From an uncultured Clostridia bacterium (lineage in GTDB: Bacteria; Bacillota; Clostridia; Oscillospirales; CAG-272), in the NCBI GenBank assembly GCA_947304475.1, contig CAMZBE010000006.1, positions 1 to 14,881 of the forward strand: a stretch of DNA of 14,881 nt, written 5' to 3'. Shown piece by piece: positions 1 through 9,401 of the stretch. The notes under the pieces were generated by a model. It worked only from the letters and a program-made list of their open reading frames with translations. It did no database searches and was not told where the DNA came from. A program made the position numbers and the translations under genes. Each line of letters opens with the position of its first letter. The stretch's first letter is position 1.

Positions 1-729
1 GGACGCGGCGGCGAGTTCGATCGCGAAATCGCGGTCGGAAACACCGTCCAGGCTGTTGGCGGTCACGCCGTCCATACCGAGTTTTTTGGCGACCGCCCCC
101 CGGTCGGTCGGGTAGGTGGTCCCGGCGAGCGCGCAGGAGCCGAGCGGCGAGACGTTCATCCGCGTCAGCGCGTCGATGAAACGCTCCATATCCCGCTGGA
201 ACATCATGGCGTACGCCATCAGATAGTGCCCGTAGGTGATGGGCTGCGCCCTCTGCAGGTGGGTGTACCCCGGCATTACGGTATCGGCGTGCTCCTCGGC
301 AAGATCGGCGAGCGTCGCCAGCAGGTTTTTCAGTTGTTCGAGGATCCCCATGCCGGCGTCGCGCAGATGCAGGCGCACGTCGAGCGCGACCTGATCGGTG
401 CGGCTCCGCGCGGTGTGCAGGCGCCGTCCGACCTCCCCGAGCCGCTTGGTCAGTTCGGCTTCGACGAACATATGCACGTCCTCGCCGCCCGCCGAGAAGT
501 CGAGCCGCCCCTCTTTCAGATCGGACAGGATCGCGCCAAGCCCGTCGATCAGGGAAGCCGCGTCCTCACGCGAGATGATCCCCTGCTGCCCGAGCATGGC
601 GGCGTGCGCCATCGAGCCGCGGATATCGGCTTCGTACATTTTGCAGTCCACGGAAAGCGACGAGTTGAACTCGTCCGCCGCGGCGTCGAGTTCGCCGGTG
701 AAGCGTCCCGCCCACATTTTGTCTGCCAT
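1..729 (-). CDS. argH: Argininosuccinate lyase, N-terminal part (3' end cut by window)
   Basis: Argininosuccinate lyase splits argininosuccinate into arginine and fumarate, the last step of arginine synthesis, in the cytoplasm as a homotetramer. The visible 243 residues begin MADKMWAGRF, the usual start of the family. They carry the conserved blocks EDVHMFVEAELT, RLHTARSRTDQVALD, MPGYTHLQRAQP, PLGSCALAGTTYPTDR and NSLDGVSDRDF, in the expected order. The full protein is normally about 460 residues, so roughly the second half, including the signature loop with the catalytic serine, lies beyond position 1. The start ATG is preceded by a purine-rich AAGAAAGAGAGAG stretch. The gene begins 29 bases after the stop of the lipoprotein gene upstream and shares its direction, so it is probably the third gene of one transcript. 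That pairing with exported chaperone-like proteins has no obvious metabolic logic. Identity is certain; only the length is unknown. Confidence 0.97.
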   Translation of the reverse strand, partial: MADKMWAGRFTGELDAAADEFNSSLSVDCKMYEADIRGSMAHAAMLGQQGIISREDAASLIDGLGAILSDLKEGRLDFSAGGEDVHMFVEAELTKRLGEVGRRLHTARSRTDQVALDVRLHLRDAGMGILEQLKNLLATLADLAEEHADTVMPGYTHLQRAQPITYGHYLMAYAMMFQRDMERFIDALTRMNVSPLGSCALAGTTYPTDRGAVAKKLGMDGVTANSLDGVSDRDFAIELAAAS

Positions 730-758
730 GGTTACTCTCTCTTTCTTGCGGTGCCCGA

Positions 759-1965
759 TCAGTCGAGCGGCAGTCCGGTATAATCGAAGTTGACTTTTTC
801 AAACAGAATTTCGCGCGCCTGCTCGGCGGCGATCTGCGCGTAGATCTCTTCAAGCGAGTAGGTTTCGAGGAAACTGTCGACCGTAGTCGAGTCGTCGTCG
901 CTCGCCTCCACCTGATCCCGGATCCAGTTTTTCACGTCCTGTTCGGAGATCTCGACGCCCTCGAGTTTGGCGATCTCGTTGAGCGTGATCAACTGCTTGA
1001 CCGCCTTGTAGGCGTAGGACGAAATATACTCCTGCCAGTCGGCGTCGAAACGCAGATTGAAGTAGTAGCGGGCGGCGTCGTCAAGCGAGTCAAAAAGGAC
1101 CTTCTGATAGGTCATATAGTAGTAGAGGTTGCTCTGCTGATAATAACTTGTGGCGCTGTCGTTCAGTTTCCCTTCGATCCGCGCGGTCTCACGCACGCCG
1201 TTGACCTGGGGGACCGAGCCCGTATAGGTCAGCGTGGAGAAGAGTTTCTCGATCAGGCAGTTGAATTTGCGCGACTCGAGGTCCGCCGCCGCCTGCTCGC
1301 GCAGCCAGTCCTTCAGCGCAAGACGGAATTCGGCGACGGGATCGTCGGTCGTCGGCGTGAAGGCTGCTTGCGAATTCGGGCGTCAGTTCGGGAACGGTAT
1401 AGGTACCGTCGAAAACCCCCGCGACCACGACGTCGAAACGCGCCGCTTTGCCCGCAAGGTCGGTTTTGCGGTAATTATCGGGGAAGGTGACGTTGACGAC
1501 CTTGGGGTTCTCCCACGAGGTATTTTCGGGGATCACGCCGATCAGTTGCGTTTCAAAGGTATCGACGAAGGAACCCGAACCGATCACAAGACCGGTGGGG
1601 CGGTCTTCGTCGGCGTTGCTTCCGCCCTCAAACGCGACGTCGTCGATATAGCCGGTGTACCAGATATAGACGGTGTCGCCGTCCTGAACGGCGGCGTCGG
1701 TAATCAGATTCGGGGTGCGGTAGGACGGGAGCAGATGGTCGTTCAGATAATCGTCGACCTCTTTCTCGGTGACGTCGAGCGAGACGGTCAGCCCCGTATA
1801 ATCCGCGCGCGAGGCGGTAATATAGGTCGAAAGATCGTTGTGATAGTAGTCGTAGGTGGGATCCGCCGTCGAGACGAGATCGAACTTCGCGTTCTTCTTT
1901 TTGCAGGAAGCGAGAACGGAGAGGGAAAGAACCAACAGCAGGACGAGCGCAAGTATCCGTTTCAT
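759..1965 (-). pseudogene. Trigger-factor-like FKBP lipoprotein, one PPIase domain, frameshifted
   Basis: This is a predicted exported, lipid-anchored folding factor, broken by a frameshift. It starts MKRILALVLL with a lipobox LASC (Cys21). A trigger-factor-like linker follows, then one FKBP-type peptidyl-prolyl isomerase domain at about residues 88-185 (QDGDTVYIWYTG, AFEGGSNAD, VNVTFPDNY, DLAGKAARF) and the junction VPELTPEFA, matching the LPELDDEFA junction of trigger factor. Near residue 199 (about 1362-1374) the frame shifts by one extra base. The old frame runs on into Arg-rich nonsense. The correct continuation (AFTPTTDDPVAEFR, then DLESRKFNCLIEKL) lies in the neighbouring frame and runs to the stop at 759. 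It aligns with the C-terminal region of the upstream paralogue. The repaired protein would be about 401 residues. A good AAAGAGG ribosome binding site precedes the ATG, 24 bases after the upstream stop. It may be a true pseudogene or an assembly error. Function is inferred from domains. Confidence 0.85.
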
Positions 1966-1989
1966 GGGTTTACCTCTTTCTTTCGGTTT

Positions 1990-3561
1990 TTATTCGGCTG
2001 CTTCCGCCGCGATCGGCAGTTCGCCGTAGTCGAATTCGACAAGCGTAAGCAGGATCCGCTGCGCTTTTTCGGCGGCGATCAGCGAATAGACGTCCTCGAT
2101 CGAGTAGTGGGCGAGGACCGCCGCGACCTCGACGCCGTTCTGATCCGCCTGATCGCGTACCCACTCTTTGGCGTCGTCTTCGGAGATCGTGACCGCGTAA
2201 AGACGGGCGATCGAGTTCAGCACCAGATATTGTTTGACCAGTTTTCCGGCGTAGTCGTGCAGAAACGTCCGCCAGTCGCTGCCGGGCCCGAGCCCGACGT
2301 AATCGCATCCGGCTTCGTCGAGGTCTTCAAAATACGCCTCGCCGTAGTAGATCATCGACATATAGTTGTAGTACTCGTAGTAGTACTCGACGTCCGCGAT
2401 CCAGCCGTTTTCGTAGCGTTCCGCCTCACCTTCGGGGAGCGTTTCGCCGAAGGTCAACTTGTCGAGCAGGGCGTCGATGATGCGCGAGAGTTTGTGGCTT
2501 TCGAGGTTCTGGACCTTATTTTCACGCATCTGTTTCAGCAGGTCGGCGCGGTAGGCGGCGACGACGTCGGTTTCAGCGGTCTCGAATTTGAGTTTGTTCG
2601 TAACGAAATCCGCAGTCAGTTCGGGGACGGTGTAGGTACCGTCGAAAATGCCGTCGATCGCGACGTCGAAGCGCGCCTCTTTGCCCGCGAGGTCGGTATT
2701 GCGGTAATCGGCGGGGAAGGTGACGGTGATGGTGTGTAGATTGTCTTTCGAGGTCTCGGCGGGGATCACGCCGATCAGCGCGTCCTCAAATCCGGCGATG
2801 AAACCGTTCGATCCGATCACCAGTTCGTAGGGCTCGTCGTAATCCATATTGCTTCCGCCGGTGAAGGCGTAGTTGTCGGTGTAACCGGTGTACCGGATCT
2901 TGACGGTGTCGCCGTCCTGCACGGCGCGGTCGGTCACGGTTTCGTCGCCGTCGACGATCCCGACGATCACGACCTTGAAGCGCGCGTCCTTGCCCGCGAG
3001 CCGTTCGTCTTCGTAGTCGGCGGGGAAGGTGACGTTGACGGTCAGCGGGTTCTCGTCCGAGGTGCTTTCGGGGATCGCGCCGATCAGGGCGGTGTCAAAG
3101 CCCGGGAAGTTCAGTTCGCTCGCGCCGACGGTGAGCGAGTAGGGTTCCTCGTCGTCGGCGTTGCTCCCTCCGTCGAAGGGGAAGTCGTCGGTATAGCCGA
3201 CGTACCAGACGTAGATCTTATCCTCGCTTTTCACGGCGACGTCGGTCGTCAGGTTCGGGGTGCGGTAAGTCGGCAGCAGGTAGTCGTTCAGATAGGCGTC
3301 CACGTCGTCGTCGGTCAGGTCGAGCGAGACGAGAAGCCCGTCGAAGTCCGCTTCAGTGACGGTCACGTAGCCGGACAGATCGGAACGGAAATAGTCGAAG
3401 GTGGGATCCGCCGTCGAGACGAGATCAAAGTCGTCATCGCCGGGTTCTGCCGTAGAGGCGGCGGTGGTTGCGGCGGTTTCGTTCTTCTTGCAGGAGAAGA
3501 GCACGGACGCCGCGAGGGCAAGCAGAAGGACGGCGGCAAGAATTCGTTTCAAAGAGTTCAT
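1990..3561 (-). CDS. Trigger-factor-like lipoprotein with two FKBP-type PPIase domains
   Basis: This 523-residue protein looks like a trigger factor without its ribosome-binding domain, exported and anchored as a lipoprotein. Its role would be proline isomerisation and folding of exported proteins, similar in concept to PrsA; this is inference. The signal peptide is MNSLKRILAAVLLLALAASV with lipobox LFSC (Cys24), followed by a Thr/Ala/Asp linker. FKBP domain 1 spans about 105-203 and domain 2 about 208-303, each with the GGSN, LIGxIP, VTFPADY and LAGKxARF blocks of the trigger factor PPIase. The junction VPELTADFV is at 311-319. A C-terminal helical, SurA/trigger-factor-like region at about 320-515 contains a Tyr-rich stretch at 393-406. 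The start is placed at the ATG with AAGGA eight bases upstream; an in-frame upstream ATG at 3687 lies before the promoter and is rejected. It is a tandem paralogue of the frameshifted gene downstream. Confidence 0.88.
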   Translation of the reverse strand: MNSLKRILAAVLLLALAASVLFSCKKNETAATTAASTAEPGDDDFDLVSTADPTFDYFRSDLSGYVTVTEADFDGLLVSLDLTDDDVDAYLNDYLLPTYRTPNLTTDVAVKSEDKIYVWYVGYTDDFPFDGGSNADDEEPYSLTVGASELNFPGFDTALIGAIPESTSDENPLTVNVTFPADYEDERLAGKDARFKVVIVGIVDGDETVTDRAVQDGDTVKIRYTGYTDNYAFTGGSNMDYDEPYELVIGSNGFIAGFEDALIGVIPAETSKDNLHTITVTFPADYRNTDLAGKEARFDVAIDGIFDGTYTVPELTADFVTNKLKFETAETDVVAAYRADLLKQMRENKVQNLESHKLSRIIDALLDKLTFGETLPEGEAERYENGWIADVEYYYEYYNYMSMIYYGEAYFEDLDEAGCDYVGLGPGSDWRTFLHDYAGKLVKQYLVLNSIARLYAVTISEDDAKEWVRDQADQNGVEVAAVLAHYSIEDVYSLIAAEKAQRILLTLVEFDYGELPIAAEAAE

Positions 3562-3588
3562 TTCGTGATCCTTTCGGTTCCGGGATTT

Positions 3589-3614
3589 CCCGCGCGGGGT
3601 GTCCCCCGCGTGGG
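3589..3614 (-). other. GC-rich hairpin in the lipoprotein operon leader
   Basis: A perfect 7-bp stem (CGCGGGG at 3593-3599 with CCCCGCG at 3604-3610, four-base loop) is extended by three outer G-C pairs across one mismatch. It lies in the predicted 5' untranslated region of the minus-strand operon, between the promoter at 3641-3669 and the ATG at 3561. No U-run follows it, so it is not a simple terminator. It may stabilise the mRNA or affect translation; the role is unknown. Confidence 0.45.
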
Positions 3615-3640
3615 CGCAAAACGCGAATAAAGATAGTATT

Positions 3641-3669
3641 AGTATAGAATATAGCGTGTCAAATGTCAA
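3641..3669 (-). promoter_or_regulatory. Sigma-70-type promoter of the lipoprotein/argH operon
   Basis: Read on the minus strand there is a perfect -35 box TTGACA (3664-3669), a 17-base spacer and a TATACT -10 box (3641-3646). Transcription would start near 3634 and give a leader of about 70 bases before the ATG at 3561. A second TTGACA (3657-3662) overlaps the spacer and could pair with TACTAT 18 bases on. No other strong promoter is visible before argH. Confidence 0.8.
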
Positions 3670-3695
3670 GCGAAAAGTTGTGAACAATCATAACA

Positions 3696-3743
3696 GGCGG
3701 GAATTTCCTCGAAGCGTGACGGAACCTTCCCGCCCCTTTTTTT
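3696..3743 (+). terminator. Terminator-like hairpin between divergent promoters
   Basis: GGCGGGAA (3696-3703) pairs with TTCCCGCC (3727-3734), with inner TTCC/GGAA pairing, and is followed by CC and seven T residues (3737-3743). The form fits a Rho-independent terminator on the plus strand. No plus-strand gene ends before it, so it would only block antisense or unannotated transcripts entering the ylmE promoter region. Confidence 0.5.
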
Positions 3744-3752
3744 GAAAAAAAC

Positions 3753-3781
3753 TTGCAATCAAAACCGACCTTTGCTATAAT
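3753..3781 (+). promoter_or_regulatory. Sigma-70-type promoter of the ylmE-sepF gene run
   Basis: TTGCAA (3753-3758), a 17-base spacer and a perfect TATAAT (3776-3781). The predicted start near 3788 leaves a leader of about 45 bases to the ATG at 3833. It is divergent from the lipoprotein operon promoter about 85 bases away. Confidence 0.8.
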
Positions 3782-3832
3782 GATGTAAAGAACCATACGG
3801 GCACGCGCCCGAAAACCGGAAGAAGGATGACC

Positions 3833-4567
3833 ATGCCAAACCTTGCAAACGCCCCCGAAGGGGAGCCGTTCTCCTATATCAAACGCAACGTAGAAAACCT
3901 GCTCGGAGTGCTTGCCGACGCGGCGAAGGCGGCGGGCGTTCCCGCCCCCCGGCTGATCCCCGTGACCAAGAGCGCCGCCCCCGACGAGTTTCTCGCCCTG
4001 ATGCGGGCGTATCCCGGGGCGGCGGCGGAGAACCGGGTGCAGGCGTGGAAGGAACGCTGCGAACTGCTCGAAACGGCGGGGCTTCCCGCGCCCGAATGGC
4101 ACCTGATCGGTTCCCTGCAGGTCAACAAGGTCAAATACGTGGTCGGCAAGGTCGCCCTGATCCAGTCGGCGGACAGCGAAAAACTGATCCGCGAGATCGG
4201 CAGGATCGCGGACGCCCGCGGTGTGCGGCAGGATATCCTGCTCGAGATCAACAGCGGGCGCGAACCCGACAAGGGCGGCGCGCTGCCCGAAGACGCCCGC
4301 GCGCTTGCCGAATTTGCCGGTACGGTTCCCGGCGTGCGCCTGTGCGGGTTGATGACCATGGGGCCGGTGACGCCGGATCCCGACGCCTGCCGCCCCTATT
4401 TCGCTCTGACGCGGGAACTGTTCGAGCGCTTCCGCGCCGAGCGGCTGTTCGACTGCGCCAGCCCCGTGCTTTCGATGGGCATGAGCGACAGTTATCTGCC
4501 CGCCGTTTCGGAGGGAGCTACGATGGTCCGCGTGGGACGTGCCCTGTTCCGGCACGAAAGCGACTGA
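3833..4567 (+). CDS. YggS/YlmE-family pyridoxal phosphate-binding protein
   Basis: YggS-family (PLPBP) proteins bind pyridoxal 5'-phosphate and help balance vitamin B6 and amino/keto acid pools; no enzyme activity is established for the family. The 244 residues show the PLP lysine in LIPVTKSAAP (Lys46), then ENRVQAW, WHLIGSLQVNKVKYV, LLEINSGREPDKGG, LCGLMTMGPV and the phosphate-binding end SMGMSDSYLPAV plus MVRVGRALF. These match the family in order and length. The usual GENRVQ is AENRVQ here. Two ATGs are possible. The one at 3833 is chosen because AGAAGG ends six bases before it, while the ATG at 3827 abuts that site. It heads a plus-strand run with sepF 39 bases on, which is the conserved ylmE-sepF order of Gram-positive division neighbourhoods. 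Confidence 0.93.
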   Translation: MPNLANAPEGEPFSYIKRNVENLLGVLADAAKAAGVPAPRLIPVTKSAAPDEFLALMRAYPGAAAENRVQAWKERCELLETAGLPAPEWHLIGSLQVNKVKYVVGKVALIQSADSEKLIREIGRIADARGVRQDILLEINSGREPDKGGALPEDARALAEFAGTVPGVRLCGLMTMGPVTPDPDACRPYFALTRELFERFRAERLFDCASPVLSMGMSDSYLPAVSEGATMVRVGRALFRHESD

Positions 4568-4606
4568 TCCGCCCGCGCGCGAAAACGATAAGAGGAAGGA
4601 CGAGCC

Positions 4607-5032
4607 ATGAGTTTTTTCAGAAAAGCGAAAACCGAGCAAAAAGACGGATACGCGGGATACTATGACGTGCCCGCCTCGAACTTCGTGCAGTCGTCGACGC
4701 CCTCGGTCGGGGACATTCCCGACAAGACGCCCGGGACGACCTTGAACCTCGGCGGCAACAATATGGAACTCAAGGTGATTTACCCGGTCGCGTTCGGCGA
4801 CGTGTCGGAGATCGCCGATCACCTGCTGTCCGGGCGGACGGTGTTCCTCAATCTGGAGAAGACCGCCCCCGAGGTCAGCCGCCGCGTTATGGACTTCATC
4901 AGCGGCGTCGCCTACTGCGTCGGCGGGAACATCCGCCGCGTCGCGGCGTCCACTTACATCGTCTCTCCGAAGTCGGTCGACGTTTCGGAGACCGGAGAGG
5001 AGAGCGCGCCGGAAGATCCGGAACTTTCATAA
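4607..5032 (+). CDS. sepF: Cell division protein SepF
   Basis: SepF forms arcs at mid-cell, tethers FtsZ to the membrane and supports septum assembly in Gram-positive bacteria. The 141-residue product begins MSFFRKAK, fitting the short amphipathic membrane-binding helix. A variable linker (about 12-52) follows, then the conserved DUF552 core at about 54-127: KVIYPVAFGDVSEIADHLL, GRTVFLNLE, VSRRVMDFISG, VGGNIRRVA and TYIVSPKSVDV. The C-terminal tail is acidic. Size is normal for the family. GGAAGG lies about seven bases before the ATG. The stop is one base before the next ATG (YggT/YlmG), so translation of the two is probably coupled. Confidence 0.96.
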   Translation: MSFFRKAKTEQKDGYAGYYDVPASNFVQSSTPSVGDIPDKTPGTTLNLGGNNMELKVIYPVAFGDVSEIADHLLSGRTVFLNLEKTAPEVSRRVMDFISGVAYCVGGNIRRVAASTYIVSPKSVDVSETGEESAPEDPELS

Positions 5033-5033
5033 G

Positions 5034-5309
5034 ATGCATACTGTCGCTTTGCTGCTCTCCCGGACCGTGCTTGCCGCGATCGGGATCATCGAGATCTGTA
5101 TGTTCGCGCGGGCGATCCTGTCGTTTTTTGCCGATCCGGAGAGCGTACTTCTGACCTTCTGTATCGCCGTGACCGAACCGGTGATCCTGCCCTTCCGGGC
5201 GATCTTTTCCCGCTTCGAGTCGCTCGATCAGGTGCCGCTCGACGTCCCCTTCTTCGTGACCTGGATCGCTCTGGCGGCACTCGGCGGTTTTCTGCCGACC
5301 GTTACGTAA
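5034..5309 (+). CDS. YggT/YlmG-family membrane protein
   Basis: A small integral membrane protein of 91 residues belonging to the YggT/Ycf19 (YlmG) family. Its exact role is not settled; in Gram-positive bacteria it sits by sepF, and the plastid homologues affect membrane or nucleoid organisation. Two hydrophobic segments are visible at about 5-30 and 72-88. Between them lies the family signature: FARAILSFFAD, then VTEPVILPFRAIF and the VPLDVPFFVTWIAL block. The ATG follows the sepF stop after one base and has only a weak ribosome binding site, which suggests translational coupling. In many relatives ylmH and divIVA come next, but here lspA follows after 31 bases. Confidence 0.9.
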   Translation: MHTVALLLSRTVLAAIGIIEICMFARAILSFFADPESVLLTFCIAVTEPVILPFRAIFSRFESLDQVPLDVPFFVTWIALAALGGFLPTVT

Positions 5310-5340
5310 AAGACCGAAAAGAGAGGGGGTTCCGCGCCGC

Positions 5341-5871
5341 ATGAATTCAAAATGGTCAAAGCGCCTGCTTTCGCTCGGCGCGGTGATCGTCGGCGTTCTC
5401 GCCGACTTTTTTACGAAACGGCTTGCCGTTACGCACCTGAAAGGGGAAGAGCCGATCCCCCTGATCCGCGGGATCCTCCGCTTCTCTTATGTGGAGAATC
5501 CCGGCGCCGCATGGGGGATGTTTGCCAATCACCGCTGGGTGTTCATGGCGTTCTCGGTCCTGGCGATCGTTGCCATCGCGATCTACCTGATCCGGCGCGA
5601 TCCGCCGGTCCTGCTCTGCCTTTCCCTTTCCATGATCCTTTCGGGCGGCGTCGGGAATATGATCGACCGTACCTTCCGGGGCGTCGTGGTGGACTTCATC
5701 GAGTTCTACCTCTTCGAGTTCCCGGTTTTCAACGTGGCGGACTGCCTGGTGGTGGTCGGCGCGGGACTTCTGATCGTGTGGCTGATCGTCGACACGGTGC
5801 GTGAAAAGAAGAAAAAGGACGAAGAGAGCAAAAAGAACGACAAGTTTGTCGAAGAGAGGGACGGAGAATGA
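5341..5871 (+). CDS. lspA: Lipoprotein signal peptidase (signal peptidase II)
   Basis: LspA is the membrane aspartyl protease that removes signal peptides from diacylglyceryl-modified prolipoproteins, cutting just before the lipobox cysteine. The 176 residues show about four membrane segments and the family motifs: ADFFTKRLA (residues 21-29), YVENPGAAWGMF (50-61), GNMIDR with catalytic Asp109, and FNVADC with catalytic Asp134. The C-terminus (from about 154) is a long charged Lys/Glu-rich tail, longer than in many relatives and likely cytoplasmic. A GAGAGGGGG tract precedes the ATG. The stop overlaps the next start as ATGA. Likely substrates encoded in this window are the trigger-factor-like lipoproteins and the glycine-rich lipoprotein at 10767. 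Confidence 0.96.
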   Translation: MNSKWSKRLLSLGAVIVGVLADFFTKRLAVTHLKGEEPIPLIRGILRFSYVENPGAAWGMFANHRWVFMAFSVLAIVAIAIYLIRRDPPVLLCLSLSMILSGGVGNMIDRTFRGVVVDFIEFYLFEFPVFNVADCLVVVGAGLLIVWLIVDTVREKKKKDEESKKNDKFVEERDGE

Positions 5872-6838
5872 TCCGCCGCGTCGGAGAGGACGCCGCGGGG
5901 ATGCGGCTTGACGCATATCTTTCGCGGGGGGACGAAGGTCTTCCCGCTCTTTCCCGTTCCGCTGCGGCGAAACTGATCGCGGAAGGGAACGTCGCCCTGA
6001 ACGGGAAGCCCGCCGATAAGAACGATCGGTTGACGCCGGGGGACCTGATCGACCTGACGATCCCCGAACCCGAGCCAATCGACGCCGCGCCCGAAGATAT
6101 CCCGCTCGATATCGTTTACGAGGATAGGGATCTTCTGGTTATCAACAAGCCGTCGGGCATGGTGGTCCACCCCGCGCCGGGCAACCCGTCGGGGACGTTG
6201 GTCAACGCCCTGCTATATCACTGCAAGGGCGAACTGTCGGGGATCAACGGCGCGCTTCGCCCCGGAATCGTCCACCGGATCGACAAACAGACCAGCGGAT
6301 TACTCGTCGTGGCGAAAAACGACGAAACCCACCGCAAACTGGCGGCGCAACTCGAGAGGCATCATATCACCCGCGAGTATCACGCGCTGGTGCAGGGCGG
6401 GTTTTCAAACGACGGCGGCACGATCGATCTCCCCATCGGGCGGCACCCGGTCGACCGCAAGAAGATGGCGGTGATCCGGGACGGGCATACGTCGCGCCCC
6501 GCCGTCACGCACTATACCGTCGCCGAGCGGTTCGGCGACGTGACCTATCTGGTTCTGAAACTCGAGACCGGCAGGACGCACCAGATCCGCGTGCATTTGT
6601 CGTCGATCGGGCATCCGCTGCTCGGCGATACGACCTACGGAGGCGGGAAAACCGCGTTCGAGCGGCGGCACGCCAACCTGCTTGACGGTCAGTGCCTGCA
6701 CGCCGCCCGCCTGACCTTCACCCACCCCGCGACGGGGAAGGAAATGACCTTTTCCTGCCCGCTCCCTTCGGATTTTGCGGCTCTGCTCGGGATCCTGCGC
6801 CGGGAGAGAGGCGGCGGGACGGACGACGGGGGAGCATC

Positions 6839-6842
<4 letters not shown>
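5868..6842 (+). CDS. RluA/RluD-family RNA pseudouridine synthase
   Basis: This enzyme converts specific uridines to pseudouridine, most likely in 23S rRNA (RluD-type sites in helix 69), although the substrate cannot be read from the sequence. The 324 residues have an N-terminal S4 RNA-binding domain (about 12-60: MRLDAYLSR, SRSAAAKLIAEGNVALNG). The catalytic domain begins YEDRDLLVINKPSGMVVHPA and contains the catalytic HRIDKQTSGLLVVAK block (Asp139). It continues with YHALVQG, LETGRTHQIRVH and HPLLGDTTYGG, all typical of the family. Length is normal. The start overlaps the lspA stop by four bases (ATGA), and its own stop overlaps the ABC-F start in the same way, so the three genes are translationally linked. 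lspA followed by an rluD-like gene is a common Bacillota order. Confidence 0.94.
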
Positions 6843-8744
<1,902 letters not shown>

Positions 8745-8752
<8 letters not shown>

Positions 8753-9308
8753 GGTCGGGCGAGGGCTGGATCGAGATCCCGTTGTAGACGGCGTCAAAAC
8801 AGCCGTCCCCGCCTTCGGTCGTTGCCCGCACGCCCGAGACGTGCAGAAAACGCACGAAATCGAAGTCGTATTCGTCGAGCCGCTTGCCGTACACGTCGAG
8901 CGACTGCGCCGCGACCAGCGGCGTCCCGTCGGGATCGCGCCCGACGAAGAGCATCGAATGGAAGTATCCCTCGCCGTCCCGTCCGATCTGTACGACGTCC
9001 CCGTCTTCCAGCCTCTCCGCCCCGACCTCTTCGCCGAAGGGGCCGAGCCCGCGGTTGCCGGTCAAAAACCGGTAGAAGAAGTCGACGCCCGTCCACGAGG
9101 CGGTGCGCTCGTTCTGGGTGATATAGTACCAACCGAAGACCGGCGTGAAGTTCATCTTGCACGAACCGGCGTAGAGCGCCTGCGAAACGAAGTTGGTGCA
9201 GTTTCCGCCGATTTCGGTGAAGTCGTAGAAGACCGGATTGCGCATTTTCGCCCAGCGTTCGGCGTAGGCGACCGCGCGCTCGCGGCGGTAAGGTCGGACA
9301 ACGAACAT
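8745..9308 (-). CDS. Amidase_6-type (putative amidase domain) protein
   Basis: The 187-residue product matches the Amidase_6 (putative amidase domain) family, a papain-like Cys/His fold often found in Clostridia; the substrate is unknown. Seen are YRRERAVAYAERWA, RNPVFYDF, the catalytic-cysteine block GGNCTNFVSQALYAG, then FGWYYITQNER, SWTGVDFFYRFLTGN, GPFGEEV, LEDGDVVQIG and the histidine block FHSMLFVG. Many relatives have GGDCTNF, so Asp to Asn before the cysteine is a notable change. No signal peptide is visible, suggesting a cytoplasmic protein. The start at 9308 has AGGGGG about nine bases upstream. A longer form from 9362 (18 more residues, AAGGG three bases before the ATG) is possible but would begin inside the guaA promoter. 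It converges with the ABC-F gene, sharing eight bases. Confidence 0.85.
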
Positions 9309-9356
9309 CCCGTCTTTCCCCCTGTCGAAAAAATTGTAAATTTCTCGGTGCACCCC

Positions 9357-9385
9357 TTGCATTTACCCTTGGTTTAATGTATAAT
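9357..9385 (+). promoter_or_regulatory. Sigma-70-type promoter of the GMP synthase gene
   Basis: TTGCAT (9357-9362), a 17-base spacer and a perfect TATAAT (9380-9385). The predicted start near 9392 leaves a leader of about 108 bases before the ATG at 9500. The -35 box overlaps the upstream candidate start of the divergent amidase gene, so the two genes share a very tight regulatory region. Confidence 0.8.
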
Positions 9386-9401
9386 ATGTTCATCTTTTTT
9401 C

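Noticed and set aside
1234..2739. Long plus-strand open frame (501 codons) across both lipoprotein genes
   Set aside because: It is antisense to two genes with clear domain homology and signal peptides; the translation is low-complexity Arg/Val/Asp-rich, as expected from a GC-rich reverse strand, and crosses an intergenic gap.
3659..4822. Minus-strand open frame of 387 codons
   Set aside because: Antisense to the YggS-family gene and the start of sepF, and it covers both divergent promoters.
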